This document shows, one piece after another, positions 18,305-26,810 of a stretch of DNA of 42,912 nt (within the stretch, counting starts at the first letter, position 1; each line of letters starts with the position of its first letter). The stretch is from assembly GCA_024643985.1 (NCBI GenBank), contig JAHELW010000006.1, positions 1 to 42,912 on the forward strand. Direction: 5' to 3'. The DNA comes from Myxococcales bacterium (GTDB lineage Bacteria; Myxococcota_A; Polyangia; Polyangiales; Houyiibacteriaceae). The notes under the pieces were generated by a model. It searched no databases. It was not told where the DNA came from and was given only the letters and a program-made list of their open reading frames with translations. The translations under genes and the position numbers were made by a program.

Positions 18305-19221
18305 TGCGCGGTGACGACCTGCTCGAGGCCTTCGAGCCGCCTCACGAGGAAGCGTTCCGATGCGCCGTAACCGGCTGCGCGGTTGTGCACCACCTTCAGG
18401 TAGGCGCGCAAGAACTGCGGCCGGCTGTAGTTGTTGTTACGCACGAGGTTGTGAAGGGCCTCGATCGTTTCGGCTTCCATCAGACGACCCGTGGCCGTGT
18501 GAATCCGGAACACCCAATCGATCCACTTGGTCGCCTTGAGCCCCTGTGCGAGTTCGAGAGCGTAGCTCGTCGCACCTGCGAACAGGGTGTCCTCATCGTC
18601 TTTTTCGGAGTCACTCAGAGGGCGATGAGCAAGCGCTCGCTCGAGAATGTTGTCGAGGTGAGGAAGAAGCATCCTTTCCGCTTCTTCGAACCGACCCATC
18701 GCAATCGCCTTGCTCGCGATGCCCGCGATCACGTCGAGCGCCCTGGCGGTTCGCGTGTCCTCAGCTCCCCAGGCGTGTGAGCTGGAGTCGACCCGGCTGT
18801 TCGTGCCTACGAGCGTCTCGCCCGCGGCGCTGAGGCGCCGGCCGCATTCGCCGCAGCGCCGCTTTGCCGCGCCATTGATCGCACCACACGTCTCGCACAC
18901 GACGTAGTCCGCGGTCTCTTTGGTTCCCTCGCGAAGCTTCGCAGCGTCGATCAACACGAGCTCCTGCGACCCGATGTAGACGCGGTCCATGTGCGCTAGG
19001 CGGCGTGGTGAGCTGATGCGGACGCCGTTGACGGCAACGCCGTTGCGGCTGCCGAGATCCTCGACGACGACGGCGTCCGGCCCGACGTGCAGCACGGCGT
19101 GCTTTCGCGACACCAATCCATCCGCCAATGCGAGATTGCATGACGAGCTTCGACCAATCGCAAATTCCCCGAGTGGCATCTCGAGGTTGGTCGACTGATA
19201 TCGCAGCCTGAACCTAGGCAC
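18301..19221 (-). CDS. FHA-domain protein with zinc ribbon and helical region (paralog of 17519..18304)
   Basis: FAIGRSSSCNLALADGLVSRKHAVLHV...VEDLGSRNGVAVNG and CETCGAINGAAKRRCGECG; GTG start proposed at VPRFRLRYQ. Confidence 0.85.
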   Translation of the reverse strand: MPRFRLRYQSTNLEMPLGEFAIGRSSSCNLALADGLVSRKHAVLHVGPDAVVVEDLGSRNGVAVNGVRISSPRRLAHMDRVYIGSQELVLIDAAKLREGTKETADYVVCETCGAINGAAKRRCGECGRRLSAAGETLVGTNSRVDSSSHAWGAEDTRTARALDVIAGIASKAIAMGRFEEAERMLLPHLDNILERALAHRPLSDSEKDDEDTLFAGATSYALELAQGLKATKWIDWVFRIHTATGRLMEAETIEALHNLVRNNNYSRPQFLRAYLKVVHNRAAGYGASERFLVRRLEGLEQVVTAH

Positions 19222-19308
19222 CCCATACAACAATGTAGCAGCTAGGCAGTCTGCCCGTCGAATGAAGTGCAGCCCCAAAAAAGGCTGACAACGTGACGAA
19301 GGTTCAGC

Positions 19309-20427
19309 TCAGAAGCTCGCGATTTCTTCGAGCCCGGCGACAGCGCCGAGGCCCCTCTCGAGGCTGCCTTGTGTTTCGAGAGTCGCGTCCATCATTCGCG
19401 CCAGGTTTGCGAGGTCCTTGCGGTACTCGCTAAACGCGTTCTGCCGGCGCCCGAGGACGCCCTCCGACTGGTCGGGGTTGGTGAGAATCACGTAGTTGCT
19501 CGCGTTTTGTCGAAGATCCTGGCCCTGATAGAGCTCCTTCTCGAACGGCTTGCTTCCACGCGTGGCCCGAACCTTGAGCTTCGTCACGGGTGCGCCGTCG
19601 CCCGGCATGTCGACATACACCAGGCCGCAGCGAAAGCCGCCCTCGCCGAGTGTGGGAACACAGCCCGTCGGGCTCGTCGTGAGCGCGGTCTCGTCCTGAG
19701 CGGCCTCGTCGAGCTCTGTCCGGCGCGCCTGGGGCAAGACCCGACCCGCTACCACGTCGAACTCGTTCCACAGCTCACCTACCTGGCGTGCAAACAGGAA
19801 CAGAGAGTTGACCGTCTCTCGATTGAACTTGGTGTAGTGCAGCCCAGCGAAGTCCGCCGCCGTAAATGGGGTTGGCAGCGCACGCAGTTGCTCGATGGCT
19901 TCGTAGTCGACCGTAGGCCCCTCGCCCGGGCGGGCTTTCGCAGCGCTCACCGCGCGGTCGAGAAGTCGTTTGGCCTCGGAAACCTGGTCCGCCGCTCCAC
20001 GCACACCCTGATAGACGGCTTTGCCGTCTCGCACGGCAACGTTGTACTCGCTTCGCCGGTGCATCACGGTCGTCGCGAGCACACCGAGAAATAGACCCAC
20101 GAGCGCCGCACCCGCACCGCTCATCATCATGAGCTTGCGAACCCGGCGACTCTTGCCCTCGTGCGCGGTCGCGACAGCTTGCTCGTCGACGACAATCCGC
20201 ACTTCTTGCCGCGCGGGCGCTTTCGCGGTCGTTCCTCCAAAGGGCCCCGACCGCTTGGCCGCCTGGCCTCCCACGAATCCTGGCGGCGGCGCGATGCCAC
20301 CAAGGGCGGGCGGCGGCGGCGCCACGCCTCCTTCCTCGCTCGCTTGAGGCGGTGGTGGCCCGGTCTTTCGCCCGAGCCGCTCGCGTATATCGCGGACTTT
20401 CTTGGATTTTTGGAGCTCGTCTGACAT
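19309..20427 (-). CDS. Uncharacterised single-TM protein with Pro-rich N-terminus
   Basis: GPPPPQASEEGGVAPPPPALGGIAPPPGF; TM LMMMSGAGAALVGLFLGVLATTVM; no enzymatic motif recognised. Confidence 0.7.
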   Translation of the reverse strand: MSDELQKSKKVRDIRERLGRKTGPPPPQASEEGGVAPPPPALGGIAPPPGFVGGQAAKRSGPFGGTTAKAPARQEVRIVVDEQAVATAHEGKSRRVRKLMMMSGAGAALVGLFLGVLATTVMHRRSEYNVAVRDGKAVYQGVRGAADQVSEAKRLLDRAVSAAKARPGEGPTVDYEAIEQLRALPTPFTAADFAGLHYTKFNRETVNSLFLFARQVGELWNEFDVVAGRVLPQARRTELDEAAQDETALTTSPTGCVPTLGEGGFRCGLVYVDMPGDGAPVTKLKVRATRGSKPFEKELYQGQDLRQNASNYVILTNPDQSEGVLGRRQNAFSEYRKDLANLARMMDATLETQGSLERGLGAVAGLEEIASF

Positions 20428-20515
20428 TTCAGTTCCTTCAAATTTATCCGTGGGAAGCCGATTTTGTCAAGGCGGGCGTGCCGCACGCCGCGCTGATAGG
20501 CTGTGCCCCCCCACC

Positions 20516-21412
20516 ATGATGCCACCCCCGGTCGAAGAGCGCCGCTTTGTGTCCTTTGATGGCACTGAAATCGCCTATCAGGCGGTCGGACGGGGGCGGC
20601 CGATCCTCCTCTGCAACGGGCTCGGAGGAAGCTGGGAAGCCTGGTCTCACCAGATTCAATACTTCCGTGACCGGTACCGGCTCCTCTCTTGGGACTATCG
20701 CGGCCTTTATGGCTCGGGGCCGCCCAAAGATACCCGAGCGCTTCGGATCTCGGATCATGCGCAGGATGCCATCTCGCTGCTCCGCGAGGAAGGCGTGGAG
20801 CGAGCCGCCGTCGTCGGCTGGTCGATGGGCGTACAGGTGAGCCTCGAAATGTTCCGCAATGCCCCCGACAAGGTCGCGTCCATCGCCATGGTGAACGGGG
20901 TCGCAGGTAGGCCCTGGGACTACGTCTTCAACCTGAGTCTCGTCGGTCGGCTGCTCCCTCCGTTTCTCCGAGGGCTTCGGTCGATGCCCCGGACCATCGA
21001 GGCGGTCGTTCGCCAGGTCACGAGGCTTCCAGAGCCGGGCGAGTGGGTGAAGCGCGTGGGGCTCGTCGCAGGGACCTTCGACGATCAAGTCGCGAGCCAC
21101 GTGATCGACAAATTTCGCACCCTGGACATGGAACTTTTCATCCGGCTCCTCGAGCGCATGGGAGAGCACGATGCATGGGATCTGCTCCCCCTCCTCGACG
21201 TTCCCGTGTTGATCATCGCTGGTTCGAGGGACGTCTTCACTCCGAGGTCAGCCGCCGAACGGATGGCGCGGCGGACCCGCGGCTCGGAGATGATGATCAT
21301 TCCCGGGGCGACTCACTACGCGGCGCTCGAGTACCCGGAGATGGTCAACCTGAGGCTGGAGAAGTTTTTTCGGGAACGAGGGTATGAAGCCGTACCCGCG
21401 GGGGCCGGTTGA
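20516..21412 (+). CDS. Alpha/beta-fold hydrolase
   Basis: ILLCNGLGGSWEAWSHQ, nucleophile elbow VVGWSMGVQVSLE, VLIIAGSRDVFTP, GATHYAALEYP. Confidence 0.88.
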   Translation: MMPPPVEERRFVSFDGTEIAYQAVGRGRPILLCNGLGGSWEAWSHQIQYFRDRYRLLSWDYRGLYGSGPPKDTRALRISDHAQDAISLLREEGVERAAVVGWSMGVQVSLEMFRNAPDKVASIAMVNGVAGRPWDYVFNLSLVGRLLPPFLRGLRSMPRTIEAVVRQVTRLPEPGEWVKRVGLVAGTFDDQVASHVIDKFRTLDMELFIRLLERMGEHDAWDLLPLLDVPVLIIAGSRDVFTPRSAAERMARRTRGSEMMIIPGATHYAALEYPEMVNLRLEKFFRERGYEAVPAGAG

Positions 21413-21446
21413 CGGGCTCGTTGCGAGCCGCTAGCGATCGACTTCG

Positions 21447-22034
21447 ATGATTCTCGTGATCGATAATTACGACTCGTTCACCTACAACCTCGTTCAATAT
21501 CTGGGCGAGCTCGGGGCCGAGGTCGTGGTCGAACGCAACGACGCGGTCGCGGTCGAAGACGTCAAGAAGCTCGCCCCGAGTGGCATTCTGATCAGCCCGG
21601 GCCCTGGGCGCCCCGAGGATGCTGGAATCAGCCTGGAGCTAATTGCGGAGCTCGGCTCGGACACGCCGATTTTTGGCGTGTGTTTGGGGCACCAGAGCAT
21701 CGCGCAGCACTTCGGCGCGGCGATCGTGCGAGCCGATCGGCTCATGCACGGGCGCACCTCCAAGATTCTGCACGAGGGGGCGGGTGTGTTTGCGGGTCTT
21801 CCGAGCCCTCTCACGGCAACGCGTTACCACTCGCTCATCGTCGACCGGGAAACGGTCCCAGGCGATCTCGAGGTCACGGCGTGGACCGACCAAGACGAAA
21901 TCATGGGCCTTCGCCACAAGGAGCTGCTGATCGAGGGAGTTCAGTTCCATCCCGAATCGTTCCTGACCGAGCACGGCCACGCCCTGATCGAGAACTGGCT
22001 GTCGACTCTCGGCTCGGTTGGTGGCGCGTCGTGA
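21447..22034 (+). CDS. trpG: Anthranilate/aminodeoxychorismate synthase glutamine amidotransferase component
   Basis: [61 protein letters not shown]. Confidence 0.94.
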   Translation: MILVIDNYDSFTYNLVQYLGELGAEVVVERNDAVAVEDVKKLAPSGILISPGPGRPEDAGISLELIAELGSDTPIFGVCLGHQSIAQHFGAAIVRADRLMHGRTSKILHEGAGVFAGLPSPLTATRYHSLIVDRETVPGDLEVTAWTDQDEIMGLRHKELLIEGVQFHPESFLTEHGHALIENWLSTLGSVGGAS

Positions 22035-23047
22035 TCTCCGAGGCGATCAAACGCGCGGTCGAGGGCGAGGATCTATCCGCCAATGAAATCGAGGCGGCGA
22101 TGGACGCGATCTTCGACGGTCGGGCGTCCCAGGCGCAAATCGCTGCGCTCGTCGTTGCGCTCCGAATGAAAGGTGAGTCCGCAGAAGAGATCGCCGCCGC
22201 GGCGCGGTCCCTTCGCAAGCGCTGCAAGTCGATCGCCCCAAAAGTCCACGGGCCCTTGCTCGATACTTGCGGCACCGGGGGCGACGGCCTGCACACGTTC
22301 AACATCTCGACGGCCGCCGCGGTGGTCGTGGCTGCGTGCGGGGTATCCGTGGCAAAGCACGGCAATCGAGCAGTGTCGTCCAAAGCGGGCAGTGCCGACG
22401 TGCTCGAGGCGCTCGGCATCCGGATCGACTTGCCGCCCGCGGCCGTTCAGGGCTGCATCGAAGACCTCGGCATCGGGTTTCTCTTTGCCCCGAGCCACCA
22501 CGCCGCGATGCGGCACGCGGCTCCGGTGCGCCGCGAGCTCGGGATTCGCACTTTGTTCAATCTGCTCGGCCCCCTCGCGAACCCGGCATCGGCCACACAT
22601 CAGGTCGTGGGTGTTTTCGATCCCACGCGGATCGAGCAGCTCGCGAGGGCCCTCGGGGCGCTTGGTCTGGATGCCGCATGGGTCGTCCACGGAGACCGAG
22701 GCCTCGACGAGGTGTCCCCGTCCGGGCCGACGCAGGTCGCGAGACTTGCAAACGGTCAGATCGACGCGTTCGAATTGACCCCTCGCGACTTTGGCTTTTC
22801 TCCTGTACCGCTCGAGTCGCTCCGCGGCGGCGACGCCCAGAAGAACGCCGAAATCATTCGGGGAGTTTTCGCCGGTGACGAAGGCCCGGCACGCGTAGCA
22901 GTCGTCATCAATGCCGGCGCGGCACTCTGCGTTGCTGGCGTTGCGTCCGATCCCGGGGACGGGGCACGGCGCGCCGCCGACGCAATCGACCGAGGCGCAG
23001 CCGAGGAGCTGCTCGCGCGGTGGGCGCAGCACACGCAGTCGACATGA
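22031..23047 (+). CDS. trpD: Anthranilate phosphoribosyltransferase
   Basis: [58 protein letters not shown] overlap with trpG. Confidence 0.96.
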   Translation: MISEAIKRAVEGEDLSANEIEAAMDAIFDGRASQAQIAALVVALRMKGESAEEIAAAARSLRKRCKSIAPKVHGPLLDTCGTGGDGLHTFNISTAAAVVVAACGVSVAKHGNRAVSSKAGSADVLEALGIRIDLPPAAVQGCIEDLGIGFLFAPSHHAAMRHAAPVRRELGIRTLFNLLGPLANPASATHQVVGVFDPTRIEQLARALGALGLDAAWVVHGDRGLDEVSPSGPTQVARLANGQIDAFELTPRDFGFSPVPLESLRGGDAQKNAEIIRGVFAGDEGPARVAVVINAGAALCVAGVASDPGDGARRAADAIDRGAAEELLARWAQHTQST

Positions 23048-23841
23048 CCGAGTACCTCTCTGCGATTCTCGTACGCAAACGGCGCGAAAACGCGCGTCGC
23101 CGCCGCCACCTCGCGTCTCGGCCTGAAAAGGCGCGAATCCCGGACGAACGCCGCGGAGCGCGCGCGATCGAGGCTTTGCGCCGAGCGCCGGGCGGGGCCC
23201 CCGCGGTGATGGCCGAGGTCAAGTTCCGAAGTCCGAGCGCCGGGCAACTTCGACCAAAGGTTCCCGGCGAAGGGCTTCGCGTGGCCCAAAGCTACGAGGA
23301 CGGCGGCGCTTCGGTCGTGAGCGTGCTCGCCGACGGGCCGGGTTTTGGGGGCTCGCCGCTTCTCGTGCGTCGCGTCGCCGCGGGCGTAGGCGTGCCGGTT
23401 CTCTACAAGGGCTTCGTGCTCGACCCGATCCAGGTGGACCTCGCGTTCGACGTAGGCGCGTCGCTCGTCCTGCTGTTGGTTCGAGCTCTCGAGGATCGAG
23501 AGCTCGCGTCGCTGATTGCACGAACGCGCACGCTCGGCATGGAGCCCGTCGTCGAAGCGGCGAACGCCGATGAAGTGGACCGCGCTGTCGCCGTCGGCGC
23601 GAAGGTGATCGGCGTCAACGCGCGGGACCTCACGAGCTTCGAGGTCGACAAAGAAGCCGCTCGCGCATGCGTCGAGCGCATTCCGGAGGACTCCATTGCG
23701 GTCTTCATGAGCGGCGTTCGGACCGTGGAAGACTTCCGGACCGTGGCCCAGACCCGCGCTGACGCCGTGTTGATCGGCGAAGAGCTCATGCGTGCCGAGG
23801 ATCCGGGCGCCCGTCTGGCTGAGCTGTTGAGCTCGGTCTGA
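23044..23841 (+). CDS. trpC: Indole-3-glycerol-phosphate synthase
   Basis: VMAEVKFRSPSAGQLR, VSVLADGPGFGGSP, VLYKGFVLDPIQVD, VIGVNARDLTSFEVD; ATGA overlap with trpD. Confidence 0.95.
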   Translation: MTEYLSAILVRKRRENARRRRHLASRPEKARIPDERRGARAIEALRRAPGGAPAVMAEVKFRSPSAGQLRPKVPGEGLRVAQSYEDGGASVVSVLADGPGFGGSPLLVRRVAAGVGVPVLYKGFVLDPIQVDLAFDVGASLVLLLVRALEDRELASLIARTRTLGMEPVVEAANADEVDRAVAVGAKVIGVNARDLTSFEVDKEAARACVERIPEDSIAVFMSGVRTVEDFRTVAQTRADAVLIGEELMRAEDPGARLAELLSSV

Positions 23842-25498
23842 GGGAGTCGCGCTTTTCCGGAAGCGTGATCCGAAAGCACGTTCCTGGGCCGTCGCGGTCG
23901 AGGATTTCGATTCGGCCGCGATGCTGATCGACGATCTGTTTGACGAGTGCGAGGCCCAAACCGACACCGTGGCTTCTGCCCGAGTAGAACATGTCGAAAA
24001 GGCGCTCTCGCTGAGCGGCCCCGATGCCCGGGCCCTCATCGACGATCTCGAGGTACGCGCCTCTGTCGTCGACCCCCGTTCGGATTTCGACCCGGCCTCG
24101 GCGCGGGGAGGCTTGAACCGCGTTCTTGACCAAGTTCCAGATCACCTGACGCATGCGGTTGGGATCTGCCTCTACGAGGACGGGACGGTCGGGCGAGGTG
24201 TCTTCGATCTGCAGCCCGTTGCTCACGGTGGCTTCGCCCCGTGCGACCGCGGCGACCTCGCTCGCGATCGCCCTCAGGTCGACGATCTCGGTCTGTATCT
24301 GGCTCGGCCGGCCGACCTGGAGCATCGCGGTGACCAGCGCGTTGAGTCGTTCGACCTCGGAGATGACGATTCCCAGCAGTCGGTGATCCTCGCGGCTCAG
24401 CGTTTCTCCGTCGCGAACCATCTCCACGGACCCGGAAATCGAGCTCAAAGGATTTCGGATTTCATGCGCCAACCCCGTCGCGAGACGGCCCAACACCGCA
24501 AGACGCTGCGCCTGCTCGGCTTGATCGCGGAGCGTCTTGATCTCGGTCAGATCTTGAAAGGTGAGCAAGACGCCCGTGCGGTTGCCGTCGGCGTCGAGTA
24601 GGGCGCTCAGCGTGTACCCCATCGGGAACTGCGTGCCGTCGGATCTCCGGCCCACCGCGTCGGCACGCCGGGGTGGTTGGCTGGGTCGGCGTCTCCGGAA
24701 GTCGGGTAAGACGCTCGCCAGGGAGTTGCCGAGGAGTGCACCGTCCCGGTCCCGCAGGATCTCGCGAGCGGCTGGGTTGATTCCAAGAATGAGCCCGTCG
24801 TCGTCCGCCGTGATCACGCCTGAAGCAATCGAGCGTACGATGTCGTCGTTGAGACGCTCGAGGCGAGCCGCGCTCTCTTCGGCTTCTGCGAGACGTGCGC
24901 CGGCCACCTGAGCACGGCGCGCGAGGTTGGTCGCGAGCAGGGCAACCGCCGCAATGCCGACCATGTTGGACACGAGCGCGAGCTGGAAGTCGCGCTCGCT
25001 CAGGATGTATTGACTCAGTGGTTGGTCGGGTGGTGCCGGCAGCCAGCCGACGTTGAGCGCGAGACCCTGCAGGAAATAGCACGCGAGGCTCGCGGCGGCC
25101 GTGTAGTACGCGGCGCTAGTACCGAGCGTGAGCGCTGCGGTGAGGATCTGGGCTCCATAGAGAAAGGAGAAAATGCTCCCGGCGCCGCCCGTGAGGTAGA
25201 CGAGACCGGTGATCAGAAGCACGTCGAGCGTGGTAATCGCGACGGCAACCACGTTTTCGCGCCGACCCCGCAACAGCCATACGCCGAACAGGATGGAGGA
25301 CCCGTAGATCGCCGAGATCAGGATCAGCAGGAAGGTCGGCGTGAATCGGCCGTATCGAATCGCATCGAGCGCCAGGTACATCGTGGCGCCGAGCAGGACG
25401 GTAGCGATGATGAGGCGCCCGCCGAGAACCCACTGGAGCCGGCGATGCGGGTTCGGGTCCTCGCCTCGCGGTGTCCGAGTCTCGGGCGGCTGAATCAC
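23786..25498 (-). CDS. pilS: PilS-like sensor histidine kinase (multi-TM, PAS, HisKA, HATPase)
   Basis: Six-TM-like N-terminus, PAS region, H box GLAHEIRNPLSSISGSVEMV, N box NRMRQVIWNLVKNAVQA, G boxes DEGPGIG and GVGLGLALVKQ; adjacent to pilC. Confidence 0.85.
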   Translation of the reverse strand: MIQPPETRTPRGEDPNPHRRLQWVLGGRLIIATVLLGATMYLALDAIRYGRFTPTFLLILISAIYGSSILFGVWLLRGRRENVVAVAITTLDVLLITGLVYLTGGAGSIFSFLYGAQILTAALTLGTSAAYYTAAASLACYFLQGLALNVGWLPAPPDQPLSQYILSERDFQLALVSNMVGIAAVALLATNLARRAQVAGARLAEAEESAARLERLNDDIVRSIASGVITADDDGLILGINPAAREILRDRDGALLGNSLASVLPDFRRRRPSQPPRRADAVGRRSDGTQFPMGYTLSALLDADGNRTGVLLTFQDLTEIKTLRDQAEQAQRLAVLGRLATGLAHEIRNPLSSISGSVEMVRDGETLSREDHRLLGIVISEVERLNALVTAMLQVGRPSQIQTEIVDLRAIASEVAAVARGEATVSNGLQIEDTSPDRPVLVEADPNRMRQVIWNLVKNAVQASPRRGRVEIRTGVDDRGAYLEIVDEGPGIGAAQRERLFDMFYSGRSHGVGLGLALVKQIVDQHRGRIEILDRDGPGTCFRITLPEKRDSLRPSSTAQPDGRPDPRHA

Positions 25499-26706
25499 TC
25501 CGCGTTGACTTTACCTGCAATCGAGAAGATCGGCAGGTACATCGAGATCAGGATCACGCCGACGATGCCACCGATGAAAACCATCATGAGAGGCTCGAGT
25601 AGCGAGGTGAGTGCGGCGACCGCCACGTCGACCTCATCCTCGTAGAAGTCCGCGATCTTGTTGAGCATCGTGTCGAGAGCGCCGGTTTGCTCACCGACAC
25701 CGATCATCTGAACCACCATCGGTGGAAAGACGTTCGTCTCCATCAGCGGCTCCGCCATCGTCCGGCCTTCTCGAATCTTGTTCGAGGTTTCCTGAATCGC
25801 GTTTTCGACGACCACGTTGCCGGCCGACTTCCTCACGACGTCGAGTGAATCCAGGATGGGAACACCCGCCGAGAGAAGGGTCCCGAGAGTTCTCGTGAAC
25901 CTCGCAACGGAGATCTTCCGCATGACGGGCCCGAGAATTGGCAGCACCAGCAGAGTGCGGTGAAAGAAATGCTTTCCCGCGGGCTGGCGATAGATGTACG
26001 TGACGCCGAAGACCAACGCCGCCGTGCCCAAGATGAGCCAATGAAGGTTGCCGAGGAAACCTTCAGATGCGGCGATGACCATCTGCGTCAGCGCAGGCAG
26101 CGAGTCCTCTCCACCGAACTCGGCAAACATGCCCTTGAAGCTTGGAATGACCCAGGCCAGCATGACGACGACGACGATGATGGCAACGAAGAAGATCGCG
26201 ACCGGGTAGACCATGGCGCCGCGAACCTGACGGGCAAGCTTGACTCGCTTCTCGATGTAACCCGCGAGCCGGTTCAGAATCGTATCGAGGATACCGCCCA
26301 TCTCGCCCGCGCGAACGAGGTTGACGAAGAGCTCGTCGAAGAGCTTCGGGTGTCGCGCAAGACCCTCCGAGAAAGTCCCGCCTTGTTCGACGTAATCTTT
26401 GACGTCTTTGAGAATCGCGTTGAGCGCTTTGTTCTCGCCGCGCGCAGAGAGGATGTCGAGGCACTGAACCAGCGGAAGGCCCGCGTCGATCATGGTCGCG
26501 AACTGACGAACGAAAACGACGAGCTCCTTCGGGCCGACGCCGCTCCCGAACGAGAGCTTGAGCTGGCGGCCCTTCTTCTTGATCTTGACTGGATTGAGCT
26601 GCCTGGCGCGAAGCCGCGACTGCACGGCTTCCTTGCTGTCCGCCTCGATGATCCCGGTTTGGACCTCGCCCGCGCGAGTGCGCGCTTCGTATACCCACTC
26701 GGCCAT
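25495..26706 (-). CDS. pilC: Type IV pilus inner-membrane platform protein
   Basis: MAEWVYEARTRAGEVQTGIIEA; FVRQFATMIDAGLPLVQCLDIL; LVRAGEMGGILDTILNRLA; two T2SF repeats. Confidence 0.95.
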   Translation of the reverse strand: MAEWVYEARTRAGEVQTGIIEADSKEAVQSRLRARQLNPVKIKKKGRQLKLSFGSGVGPKELVVFVRQFATMIDAGLPLVQCLDILSARGENKALNAILKDVKDYVEQGGTFSEGLARHPKLFDELFVNLVRAGEMGGILDTILNRLAGYIEKRVKLARQVRGAMVYPVAIFFVAIIVVVVMLAWVIPSFKGMFAEFGGEDSLPALTQMVIAASEGFLGNLHWLILGTAALVFGVTYIYRQPAGKHFFHRTLLVLPILGPVMRKISVARFTRTLGTLLSAGVPILDSLDVVRKSAGNVVVENAIQETSNKIREGRTMAEPLMETNVFPPMVVQMIGVGEQTGALDTMLNKIADFYEDEVDVAVAALTSLLEPLMMVFIGGIVGVILISMYLPIFSIAGKVNAE

Positions 26707-26747
26707 GAATTTCTCCGCCCGATCCCCTTCGAGCCTTTCAAAATCCT

Positions 26748-26766
26748 AGCCGATCGGGGATCGGCT
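26748..26766. terminator. Candidate hairpin AGCCGATC-GGG-GATCGGCT between kinase and pilC
   Basis: Perfect 8-bp stem, 3-nt loop; on the minus strand followed by AGGATTTTGAAA, a weak T-run. Confidence 0.4.
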
Positions 26767-26810
26767 GGTCAAAAGCGAGGCGCAATTCCGCTGTGGCTGC
26801 TGCTAGCCGG

